Made by a program: the position numbers and the translations under genes. DNA of 64,000 nt from Mycolicibacterium doricum (lineage in GTDB: Bacteria > Actinomycetota > Actinomycetes > Mycobacteriales > Mycobacteriaceae): contig NZ_AP022605.1 of the NCBI RefSeq assembly GCF_010728155.1, positions 1,922,001-1,986,000 of the forward strand, given 5' to 3'. The notes below the pieces were generated by a model. That model was not told the DNA's origin, ran no database searches, and saw only the letters and a program-made list of their open reading frames with translations. This document shows positions 27,874-36,100 of this stretch, piece after piece (the first letter of the stretch is position 1; every line of letters begins with the position of its first letter).

Positions 27874-30415
27874 CCATGACCAGGCACTCGACCACCTCTA
27901 CGTCCAGGGGTACGCCACTGCCGAGAGTTTCGACCGCTACTCCGGAGACAGCGGCGGTGGCGGATTCAAACGCCGAACAGTCAACCGCGGTACTCACGGA
28001 GCTGCGCGCAACCAGGAGCTATCCGATACGTTCGGTGAACTTGATGGCGAACGTGGGGACTTCCAACTCGCCAACGATGAGCTCTCAGCGCAGGGAACAA
28101 TCATTGTCCTCGAAGGCGAGGGCGCGTCGTATCCCCTGAAACTCGAGTCGCTGAACCGAATGACCACCCACCGGAAACAGCCGAAGCAGCCCCGCTGGCT
28201 CCTGCTGTCGGTCCGGCCAGCTACGGAGACCGCCCCAGAACGGGCGACGGTGTGGGTGGCAGACGCGCACCGCGCCGCGTTCATGAAGCTGTTCGAGGAT
28301 TACCTCAGTGGCCTCACCAAGACAGGGCACCCGCCGAACCAAGACCTCGTCGCCAACATCTCCCGGATCCGCAAAGCCGTTCTCGCTGATCTCTGGACGT
28401 CTGACGGTGACCCACCGCAGCGGGGACAGCACTGGTGGGAACTCTGGCTGGACACCTCGAGTGGCGATATCGAAGCCATCAACGGGTTTGTGAACACCTA
28501 CCAGCTTCGGATGCTGCCTCGGTCGATCCAGTTCCGTGACCGCTTCGTGGTGTGGGTCGAGGCTACCTGGAGCCAACTCGAACCGCTGCCGTTCACACTC
28601 GTGCCGCTGGCGGAGATCCGCAGGCCAGAGTTCATCGAGACGATCGAGGACCTTCCTCCCGCTGGGCAGGACGAATATGTTAAAGACTTGGCCGAACGCT
28701 TGATTTTCGCCGACGGTAGTGCACCAGCAGTGTGCCACTTGGACACAGGCGTGCTGCGTAGCCACGTCCTGATCGAGGCATCCCTCGCGCCAGAGGACCT
28801 ACACACCATCGTCGGCGCTTCGGGAGCGGACATGGATCCGCGCGGGCACGGTACCTCGATGGCCGGCCTCGCGCTATTCGGTGATCGGTTAGACGCGGAC
28901 CTGCAGAGCAATGACCCCGTTCAGCTCCGGCATCGCCTGGAGTCCGTGCGCATGAAGCCGGGTCCCGACGAGGCGCAGATCGATCCGTTGGACTACGGAA
29001 GCGCCACGATCCAGGCGGTGGCACTCCCGGAAATCACTGCTGCACGTCGGCGCGTATTTGCCCTCACGTTGAGCACCAAGCCTGACAACCCCGGGGACCC
29101 CACGCTGTGGTCCGCTGCCGTCGATGCCCTTGCTGTCGGCACGGAAACCAATCGCGACGGTGACCACTTCCGACTGATCTCGGAGCCGGATCCCGATGTC
29201 GCACGCCTCATCGTCGTCGCTGCGGGCAACGTCGACTCCTACATGTTGGAGCACGCCGACAACTCCGACCTTGCCGCGATCGAGGATCCCGCTCAATCAT
29301 GGAACGCGTTGACGGTTGGCGCGTTCACCAACTTGGCTGAAGCGCCGCAGCATCCTCAGTACACAGGCTGGACACCACTCGCAAAGCCTGGTGATCTCTC
29401 GCCCCACAGCCGAACTTCGATGTTGTTTCGACACCGTAGCGCGCCCATCAAGCCTGACATCTGTATGGAGGGCGGCAACGTCCTCACCGACGGCGCCCAA
29501 ATGTTCGAACCCAAGCTCCCCAGCCTGTCTCTGCGGTCGACTGGGAACAGCAACAACGTCGCACTGGCCTCCGCCAACGCCACGAGTGCCGCGACGGCTC
29601 AAGCGGCACGTCTGGCGGCATTGGCCATGGAGCGATACCCCGATTACTGGCCTGAGTCGATCCGTGGCCTGCTGACCCATGAGGCGGAATGGACTCCGGC
29701 GATGGCCCATAAAGTCCAAGCTGACCAGACGAAAGCCATTCGGCTCGAACAGCTCCGGCGCTACGGGTGGGGCGTCCCGGCAGAGGACTCCGTTCTTAAT
29801 TCATCGCGGCGCGCAGTCACCCTGGTCACTCAGGATCAGTTCGTGCCGTTCGATGGCAGCAACTACTCGATGCGGCGCTTCCGACTGCACACGCTTCCGT
29901 GGCCTACAGAAGCACTTGAAGAACTTGGGTCTGCGCCGGTTCGGCTACGAATCACGTTGTCGTACTTCATCGAGCCGTCTGCGTCGCGACGCGGGTGGCG
30001 GCAGCGGTATGCCTACGCGTCTCACATGCTCCGGTTCGACATGCAAGGTGAGCTGGAGACGCGTCAGCAGTTCGTCGCTCGAATCAACCGAAATGCTCAA
30101 CTTCAGGAGGACGGCAGGTCGGGTGCGGCAACAACCTCCGCGAGATGGCTCCTCGGGGAACGTCAGCGCCACCTCGGATCGCTGCACCAAGACGAGTGGC
30201 ACGGCACCGGAAGCGAACTCGCGCAATGTAATTCCGTGGCTATCTACCCCGCGGGAGGGTGGTGGAAGAACAACAGGCGACAGGATCGGATTGATGTGCC
30301 GGTGCGCTACTCGCTGATCTTGTCGCTCAGAACCCCCGAGCAGGGCGTGGACCTATACACGCCGATCGCGACCCAACTGCGGATTCCTATCGAGACCGAG
30401 ATCACCACCGAGTGA
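27866..30415 (+). CDS. ietS: Subtilisin-like (S8) protease, IetS-like
   Basis: 849 residues from TTG 27866, overlapping the ATPase end; the opening HLYVQGYATAESF is usual for this protein type, which supports the early start. The S8 triad is visible: Asp in VCHLDTGVL, His in DPRGHGTSMAG, Ser in NATSAATAQAARLAAL (ATS where most subtilases have GTS), with the oxyanion Asn in VVAAGNVDS. No signal peptide, so it is cytoplasmic. About 250 N-terminal and 230 C-terminal residues flank the protease. Paired with the upstream AAA ATPase it fits ietAS, thought to cause protective proteolysis on infection. Confidence 0.87.
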   Translation: MPDHDQALDHLYVQGYATAESFDRYSGDSGGGGFKRRTVNRGTHGAARNQELSDTFGELDGERGDFQLANDELSAQGTIIVLEGEGASYPLKLESLNRMTTHRKQPKQPRWLLLSVRPATETAPERATVWVADAHRAAFMKLFEDYLSGLTKTGHPPNQDLVANISRIRKAVLADLWTSDGDPPQRGQHWWELWLDTSSGDIEAINGFVNTYQLRMLPRSIQFRDRFVVWVEATWSQLEPLPFTLVPLAEIRRPEFIETIEDLPPAGQDEYVKDLAERLIFADGSAPAVCHLDTGVLRSHVLIEASLAPEDLHTIVGASGADMDPRGHGTSMAGLALFGDRLDADLQSNDPVQLRHRLESVRMKPGPDEAQIDPLDYGSATIQAVALPEITAARRRVFALTLSTKPDNPGDPTLWSAAVDALAVGTETNRDGDHFRLISEPDPDVARLIVVAAGNVDSYMLEHADNSDLAAIEDPAQSWNALTVGAFTNLAEAPQHPQYTGWTPLAKPGDLSPHSRTSMLFRHRSAPIKPDICMEGGNVLTDGAQMFEPKLPSLSLRSTGNSNNVALASANATSAATAQAARLAALAMERYPDYWPESIRGLLTHEAEWTPAMAHKVQADQTKAIRLEQLRRYGWGVPAEDSVLNSSRRAVTLVTQDQFVPFDGSNYSMRRFRLHTLPWPTEALEELGSAPVRLRITLSYFIEPSASRRGWRQRYAYASHMLRFDMQGELETRQQFVARINRNAQLQEDGRSGAATTSARWLLGERQRHLGSLHQDEWHGTGSELAQCNSVAIYPAGGWWKNNRRQDRIDVPVRYSLILSLRTPEQGVDLYTPIATQLRIPIETEITTE

Positions 30416-30543
30416 AATGGCGCACGCGTGTGACACAGCAGCACGAACCACAAGAGGAAGTCATAGAGCCGAAAGCGTCACAGTGACAAAAGGATTGCGC
30501 TGGGCACTGTCCACCCAAACGGAAGAATTTCGAGTTTCTCAGG

Positions 30544-30759
30544 ATGTGTAACCAACCCCCGGCAACGAACCACGATTTCTCGGATCCTTCCGAACAGCAG
30601 GGAGCGGCAGCGGGGCAGGCCGGCGATGAACCGGCTACAGCCTCAAAGCCACCGGAGCGAACATTTGGACAGCTCCCAGGTATCTCTGTCTCAGACGAGT
30701 TCGATGAACCGCTCCCAGATGCGGAAGTCGCTTTCTGGGAGGCTGATTCAACAGACTGA
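30544..30759 (+). CDS. Doubtful small acidic protein
   Basis: 71 residues from ATG 30544. The composition is acidic and Ala/Pro/Glu-rich with a possible structured end (GISVSDEFDEPLPDAEVAFWEAD). It lies between the two GTCACAGTGAC inverted repeats. No family is recognised and no good ribosome site is seen, so it may be chance. Confidence 0.25.
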   Translation: MCNQPPATNHDFSDPSEQQGAAAGQAGDEPATASKPPERTFGQLPGISVSDEFDEPLPDAEVAFWEADSTD

Positions 30760-31104
30760 CTCGACTCGAACGCGCGCGAACTATTGAGGGCCAAGCAGGG
30801 TCAGGCAATCGCCAATACGTCACAGTGACGAAATGTGTCGGCAGCCGGGGAGGGTTGGGCAAGTGCGCCGAAAGTGAGCGTGCTGTCGGAATCGGCACGA
30901 AAGCCGGTTACGCCACGAGCGCGGAAGCGTCACGAGACGCACAACTTGGTAGGCGAAAGACTGGAAAGCTCTATGAGATGGTTGGCGGACTGGTGAAAAA
31001 GTCGGCGATCAACTGCAAAACGACACCTCTCCGACGACAAGGCCCTCTTCGTGGGCCGCATTGAGCACCGAGCGCACGTTTACCGCCGATAAGCCACATT
31101 ATGT

Positions 31105-31123
31105 CAGGTAAATCACTGCGTAT
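31105..31123 (+). repeat. Partial copy of the dispersed array repeat, upstream of tnsA 2
   Basis: AGGTAAATCACTGCGTATT matches the core of the repeat found at 47917, 48587 and 49473 (AGTAAACCACTGCGTATT) with two changes and in the same orientation. It lies in an AT-rich patch 170 bases before the tnsA start, so it may be a transposase-binding site at the element end. Confidence 0.45.
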
Positions 31124-31292
31124 TATATTGTTACCCAACGTTTTTCGGCACCGGTGTCCCGTCTCGGTATTTCTGGCGGTATTCGCAAAATATCTGGCGG
31201 ACTGCGGAGTGTTGCCTGCTTCTCATTTGAACTGGCGGTTACTGTCAGACCCCAGGGGTACCGTCCGCGGCGAGTGGTTGAAGGGGGTCGAA

Positions 31293-32048
31293 ATGGCAGC
31301 TCCACGCCTGCGCTCACTGCCGCGGAACGTGACCGACGTGACGCGGATCCTGGCCTGCGTCGATGGGGCCGTCCAGAATGTCCCGCTATCCCCAAACGCC
31401 GAATCGCTTCAACTTGAACGCACCACCCCAGTCCGTGAGTTCTGCTCATGGCCTGGGAAACGAAACTACGAAGGCCTGTACTGGTCGAGTACAAACCGCA
31501 GCCATGTGGACTTCGAGTCGCTGCTTGAGCGCGAGTACCTGCTGGCCGCGGACGCCGCCGACGACATCGTCGCAATCGCAGCCCAGCCGTTGGCCCTGCT
31601 GTGGCCACGATCGATATCCGGGCATCGAAACCACGTCCCCGATTTCTTCGTCCGCCTCTCCAGCGGCGACGGCCGGTTGGTGGATGTACGGTCTTCTGAA
31701 CATGTCGAGAAGAACGCTGAACAGTTCGCGCTGACGCGCGGAGTTTGCGAACAGGTCGGCTGGCAGTATGAGGTGTTCACTGGGCTTGCTCCGCTGGTAT
31801 CGGCCAATCTCCGCTGGCTAGCTGGATACCGCCACGATCGCAGCGCTCCGCAGCCTGACATGGTCGAGGTGATTCTCGGCTGTTTCGATGCCCCGATTCC
31901 CTTTAGTCAAGCTCTTTCACGCGTGCGATCACAGTCTGGCCTCAGTGCAGAGATTGCCGCCGCGAATCTGCTGCACCTGATCTGGCGTCGCCGACTGAGT
32001 ATCGACCTCCACGGACCGCTGACGAATGCCAGTGACGTGTGGGCATGA
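31293..32048 (+). CDS. tnsA: TnsA-like transposase endonuclease subunit (Tn7-like operon 2)
   Basis: 251 residues from ATG 31293, chosen because AAGGGGG lies about six bases upstream; the open frame extends back to 31101 but that part looks non-coding. Core motifs: SHVDFESLLEREYLLAA (Glu), HVPDFFVRLSSGDG (Asp), RLVDVRSSEH (Arg in place of the usual lysine). SANLRWLAGYRHDR matches the same stretch in the first TnsA. It overlaps tnsB at its stop (ATGA). Same role as the first TnsA but clearly a different lineage by sequence. Confidence 0.8.
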   Translation: MAAPRLRSLPRNVTDVTRILACVDGAVQNVPLSPNAESLQLERTTPVREFCSWPGKRNYEGLYWSSTNRSHVDFESLLEREYLLAADAADDIVAIAAQPLALLWPRSISGHRNHVPDFFVRLSSGDGRLVDVRSSEHVEKNAEQFALTRGVCEQVGWQYEVFTGLAPLVSANLRWLAGYRHDRSAPQPDMVEVILGCFDAPIPFSQALSRVRSQSGLSAEIAAANLLHLIWRRRLSIDLHGPLTNASDVWA

Positions 32049-34096
32049 AGTCCGTTCGGTTGTTCGACTATCTGCAATACGACGGACAGTCGTGGCAGGT
32101 TGTAGCTCAAGACGGACCGGAGCTTGCACTGAAAGACCTTATGTCAGGCAGGATTCGCAAAGTCGGCGTCGCCGACCTGCTTGGCGACGATAGTTACCTT
32201 CCGGATACGCCCGACCGGTTGCCGCGACTTGATTCTGCCGCAATCCTCGAAACGCTCGATTCGGCGGCAAAGGAACGCGTGCTGTTCCTTCGGCGGCACG
32301 TAGTCGAAGTCCTGACCGGAACAATCCCGGTCGACCTGGACAGTCCCGATGAAGGCACCGCGGCGCCGCCACGTCCGCAGTACGACCCGGGCCTTCCACT
32401 TAAGGAACGGGTCAACGCCAAGGTGGTCGAGCTGGTCACTGCCGGAACTCCCGTCGGTTACCGAAGCCTGGAGCGCTACATCAAGGCCTACCGGACGGAT
32501 GGTCTTGCCGGCCTGGTCGATGGACGCATGCAGCGACAGACATCTCCGACTGGCCGGGTCGACCCCGCCCTCGTGTCACTGATGGAAAGTGCGGTGAAGG
32601 CTCAGACAAAGATCTCGACCGGAACCCGATCGCGGGTCATCAATCAGGTAAGCCGTGAAGCGGCGCAGCTTGGTGTCCCTGTCCCCTCCCGCGCCACCAT
32701 GTATCGGGCGCTCGACAACCTGCAAAAGGCCGCCCACCCGTTCGGGAACGCAACAACGCGGCGCACACAGGCCAATCGCCCCGATAGAACCTGGAGCCGA
32801 CAGGCTCCCTCGCGGCCTGGCGAACTCGTCGAAATCGATAGCACGCCGCTCGATCTCATGGTGGTGTACCCGGACGGATCTACCGGTCGTGTTGACCTGA
32901 CGGTGGCACTCGATGTGGCGACACGGACCCCGTGTGCGGCGATCCTAAGACCCATTGCCACCAAGAGCGTCGATGCAGCGGTCGTTCTCGCGAGGGCGCT
33001 GACTCCCCTGCCAATGCAGCCTGGCTGGAGTTCATCGGTCGCCTTCTCGCGGTCGATCCTTCCCGCCGGCATGATTCAGGGCGACGAAGCGATACGGGCC
33101 AGCATCGCCGCCAAGCCGGTGATCGTCCCAGAGTCGATCACTGTGGATCGCGGCAAGGTCTACGTCGGTTCGACTTTTCTCAACGCATGTGAGCGCCTCC
33201 AAATCAGCGTGACCAAGGCATCCCCTCGTACGCCCACCGACAAACCGCACGTTGAGCGGGTATTCGCCGCGATCAATAGTGGCTTCACACAATATCTTTC
33301 GGGCTACGTCGGCCCCAACGTCATCAAACGCGGAGAATCGCCAGAGGACGAAGCGGTGTGGACGCTGGCGGAAGTACAGAATCTGCTCGATCTCTGGATT
33401 GTCGGCGTCTGGCAGAACAAGCCGCACCCAGGTCTGCGCCACCCCGCGATGCCGAAGAAGGACCTCACGCCAAATGAAGCGTATGCGGCGCTGGTCTCTG
33501 TAGCGCCAACAGTCAACGTCGCGCTTGACCGCGATGATTACATCGGCTTGTTGCCGGTGGCATACCGGACGATTCAGGGTTATGGCGTCAATTTCGAAAG
33601 CCTGCACTACGACAGTCCCGCACTTCATCCATATCGCGGCGTCAAGAGCGGTCTCCCGCTGCCTGCCAACGATGGATGGGAAGTCCGATATGACCCCTAC
33701 CGATTGCAGTCGATTTTCGTGCGCGATCACTTCCGCGGCGTGTGGATCGAAGCCGAATGGACGCTGGCCAAACAGACCCTGGCTCCGTTCTCTCTCGACG
33801 TGCTCCGCGCCGCCCGCCAAGCCATGCGGAGCCGCAACGACAATGCCACAGGGTTCGATCTGCTATCTGAGATCAACCGCATCCAAGCCGGCGGAGCCCG
33901 CACGGTCAAAGAGCAGCGTGCTGCCAAACGCGACAGCGTCAACAAGCCGGTGGTGCCGCTGTCGGTCGTGCCCGACCCAGGCACTGTCGAGGCCATCGAC
34001 GAGTGCCCCACCGCGAGTGCCGCTGCGGTCAGCGAGGGCAGTTCGGCCAAACCACGCCGGGCCGCCCGACGCATCGACGACGAGGACGAGGAGTAG
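32045..34096 (+). CDS. tnsB: TnsB/TniA DDE transposase (Tn7-like operon 2)
   Basis: 683 residues from ATG 32045. N-terminal winged-helix segments (ERYIKAYRTDGLAGLVDGRMQR) precede a DDE core with Asp in VEIDSTPLDLMV, Asp in ITVDRGKVYVGSTF and Glu in DKPHVERVFAAINS. The C-terminus ends in a basic then acidic tail (RRAARRIDDEDEE). Only scattered identity to the TnsB at 22923-24986 is visible outside the motifs, so this is an independent acquisition rather than a duplication. Confidence 0.92.
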   Translation: MKSVRLFDYLQYDGQSWQVVAQDGPELALKDLMSGRIRKVGVADLLGDDSYLPDTPDRLPRLDSAAILETLDSAAKERVLFLRRHVVEVLTGTIPVDLDSPDEGTAAPPRPQYDPGLPLKERVNAKVVELVTAGTPVGYRSLERYIKAYRTDGLAGLVDGRMQRQTSPTGRVDPALVSLMESAVKAQTKISTGTRSRVINQVSREAAQLGVPVPSRATMYRALDNLQKAAHPFGNATTRRTQANRPDRTWSRQAPSRPGELVEIDSTPLDLMVVYPDGSTGRVDLTVALDVATRTPCAAILRPIATKSVDAAVVLARALTPLPMQPGWSSSVAFSRSILPAGMIQGDEAIRASIAAKPVIVPESITVDRGKVYVGSTFLNACERLQISVTKASPRTPTDKPHVERVFAAINSGFTQYLSGYVGPNVIKRGESPEDEAVWTLAEVQNLLDLWIVGVWQNKPHPGLRHPAMPKKDLTPNEAYAALVSVAPTVNVALDRDDYIGLLPVAYRTIQGYGVNFESLHYDSPALHPYRGVKSGLPLPANDGWEVRYDPYRLQSIFVRDHFRGVWIEAEWTLAKQTLAPFSLDVLRAARQAMRSRNDNATGFDLLSEINRIQAGGARTVKEQRAAKRDSVNKPVVPLSVVPDPGTVEAIDECPTASAAAVSEGSSAKPRRAARRIDDEDEE

Positions 34097-34098
34097 CC

Positions 34099-35136
34099 GT
34101 GGCCGTACCGGACTCACTGGAGGCATGGCGGGATTTCGTCAATCGCCGGAACTTGGAGCCTGACCACCTCACCTTTAAGGAGATCAAGGCCCTCTCCCCT
34201 ACAGCGAAGGATGATTACGACCAGCAGCGTTTCGCCTGGCTGGGCGCAGATGTGGTGCTGGAAACGCCTGACACCGAGGCGCTTACGCACCAGACTCGTG
34301 TACTGATGGCGCGGAACTCTGCTGCCTCGGCGACCGCGCGCCGTGGCCTTGCGATCTCAGGCTCTGCTGGCCGCGGCAAGTCCACTGCTGCCCTATTGAT
34401 CGGTCGCCGCCATGAGCGGACGATGCGCGCCAAATTCGACCGCTACGACGACGGCTTTGCCCCAGTCGTGTACTCCGTCGTACCACCGGGAACCACCCCG
34501 AAGATGATGATGTTGGCGTTTGCCAACTTCCTCGGACTGCTCGTACCCAACAAGTCAACCGCCCAAGATCTGACCGAACAGATCGTTGGTGTCATGCGCA
34601 GCCTCTCGGTCTCCCTCGTCCTGGTCGACGAGGTGCACAATCTTAAGACCAATCACCAGGCAGGCAGTGAGGCAGCATCGGCGCTGAAAGTGTTCTCGGA
34701 ACGACTCGATGCCACGTTCATCTATGCAGGCATCGACCTGCTACAGGCCGACCTGTTCGCCGGTCACATGGGCCGCCAGCTCAAGGGGCGGATGGCTGTT
34801 CATCAGATGCGGAAGTACGCGTACGGAACAAAAGCGCAACGCGACAAGTGGGCTGAGCTCGTCCTGGGCATCGAAGCACTCTTGCCTCTCGGTCGGCACG
34901 CGGCAGGCTCCCTTGAGCCGGAAGCGACTTATCTCTATGACCGCACTGGTGGCTCCATTGGTTCGCTCCGAGCCCTCCTCAACGACGCAGCCATTGCGGC
35001 GATTCTGAACGGCGACGAGCTGGTCAGCAGGAAGTTGCTTGACATGACCTCCACCGATTTCGCGGCGGAAGAGGCGGCAGCGCGGACCGTCGCGGGAGAC
35101 ACGGCGGTCCCGATGCCGCTCAGGAGGGCAGAATGA
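34099..35136 (+). CDS. tnsC: TnsC/TniB AAA+ transposition regulator (Tn7-like operon 2)
   Basis: 345 residues from GTG 34099, two bases after the tnsB stop; longer versions would read through the end of tnsB. Walker A SGSAGRGKSTAALLI, Walker B LVLVDEVHNL, then TFIYAGIDLLQADLF and YDRTGGSIGSLRALL, parallel to the first TnsC. Its stop overlaps the TniQ start (ATGA). Confidence 0.87.
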   Translation: MAVPDSLEAWRDFVNRRNLEPDHLTFKEIKALSPTAKDDYDQQRFAWLGADVVLETPDTEALTHQTRVLMARNSAASATARRGLAISGSAGRGKSTAALLIGRRHERTMRAKFDRYDDGFAPVVYSVVPPGTTPKMMMLAFANFLGLLVPNKSTAQDLTEQIVGVMRSLSVSLVLVDEVHNLKTNHQAGSEAASALKVFSERLDATFIYAGIDLLQADLFAGHMGRQLKGRMAVHQMRKYAYGTKAQRDKWAELVLGIEALLPLGRHAAGSLEPEATYLYDRTGGSIGSLRALLNDAAIAAILNGDELVSRKLLDMTSTDFAAEEAAARTVAGDTAVPMPLRRAE

Positions 35137-35978
35137 GACTCGCACCTCTGCCGGTTCGCACACGGCTGTACCACGGCGAAAACCTCGATTCCTACGCGCG
35201 ACGACACGCTGCACGGAACTTCTGCTTACCTTCGGATGTCGACCGCGCCCTTTTTGAACGCGGCGCTCTCAAATCAAAGAGCCGGCTCAGTCCCGATCGC
35301 CTGCAGGCCTGGCGTGATCTGGGTGATCTGCCATCGGATGCCTTCAGCACGCCCGCACATGTTCTGGACCAAGAGGTCACTGAACGGACCCTCTGTGAAC
35401 GTTGCAGCAACGGCGAGTACGCACGAGGAACGCTCTCTGCCATCGGCCTTGTGTGCGTGCGGCACCGCCGTTGGATCGGCTCTCCGCAGATAGACATCCA
35501 CGACTACTGTCCGGCGCTTGCGGCAGAGAGGCATTTCCGTCGCCATCTTGCTGTACGCGACGTGCTGCACGATTCGCTTCCCATGCTGATCGGTCGGGAG
35601 TGCGCCAGCGCAGCGATCATCGGCGCCAGCGAGATCGACCGCCGCAGAAACGAATACGGTATTCAGGACTGCGCCCCCCTGACGTACCCCGAGCAGGTCA
35701 AGATCGCGCGACTGCTGTGTTCCCCTGGATTTCTAAGTGTGGCAACCGATCCGGAGGTTGATTCAGGTAGGCGTAGCGTCCTGGTCGCAACGGCGGTCGA
35801 AAGAATCATCCCCGACCGCGTGGATTCAGATACTTGGCGAGCAACTAACCGAGTGTGGACGGCAATGACTCATCTCACCGCCCGCCGCCGAGATGCACGC
35901 ATCTACGGAGTGCCGATGCGCGACACCTACTACAACATCTTGCGTTTTATCGCGGAGCCCATCGAGGACCGAATATGA
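35133..35978 (+). CDS. tniQ: TniQ family target-selection protein (Tn7-like operon 2)
   Basis: 281 residues from ATG 35133, which has AGGAGG about eight bases upstream. The opening RTRLYHGENLDSYARRHAARN is TniQ-like, and a zinc-finger pair CERCSNGEYARG ... GLVCVRHRRWIG follows. Short like the first TniQ. The stop overlaps the start of a 41-codon ORF, tying the transposition operon to the downstream restriction genes. Confidence 0.83.
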   Translation: MRLAPLPVRTRLYHGENLDSYARRHAARNFCLPSDVDRALFERGALKSKSRLSPDRLQAWRDLGDLPSDAFSTPAHVLDQEVTERTLCERCSNGEYARGTLSAIGLVCVRHRRWIGSPQIDIHDYCPALAAERHFRRHLAVRDVLHDSLPMLIGRECASAAIIGASEIDRRRNEYGIQDCAPLTYPEQVKIARLLCSPGFLSVATDPEVDSGRRSVLVATAVERIIPDRVDSDTWRATNRVWTAMTHLTARRRDARIYGVPMRDTYYNILRFIAEPIEDRI

Positions 35979-36100
35979 GGCTCCTTCAGTTCGACCGCCC
36001 CGATGAATCGATCGCGCGGGACAGTGTCTGCTTAATCGCAGGGCCCAGTCCCCTGTTTGAGGGTCTGCCGGTGATAGCTGGCACGGAGGCGCATCGATGA
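35975..36100 (+). CDS. 41-aa ORF bridging tniQ 2 and the restriction operon
   Basis: ATG 35975 overlaps the TniQ stop (ATGA) and its own TGA (36098-36100) overlaps the ATG of the next gene, the helicase at 36097. Such double overlap is typical of translated ORFs and makes the whole stretch one transcript. The peptide (starting MRLLQFDRPDESIARDS) has no family I can name; it could be a real small protein or only a coupling device. Confidence 0.45.
   Translation: MRLLQFDRPDESIARDSVCLIAGPSPLFEGLPVIAGTEAHR

Larger units (their letters stand above)
30416..31292. other. Intergenic stretch between ietAS and Tn7-like operon 2
   Basis: 877 bases with no strong gene apart from a doubtful small ORF at 30544. 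It holds two copies of the 11-bp inverted repeat GTCACAGTGAC (30477-30487 and 30819-30829) and a 12-base match to an IS1380-type terminal repeat (GAACTATTGAGG, 30778-30789). An AT-rich patch at about 31095-31200 carries a shorter version of the repeat seen in the toxin-antitoxin array and two TCTGGCGG direct repeats. The AT-rich patch just before tnsA is where a Tn7-like element end would be expected. Confidence 0.5.

Noticed and set aside
30825..31064. 79-codon plus-strand frame before tnsA 2
   Set aside because: No ribosome site, odd composition and no family; it lies in a stretch rich in short repeats.
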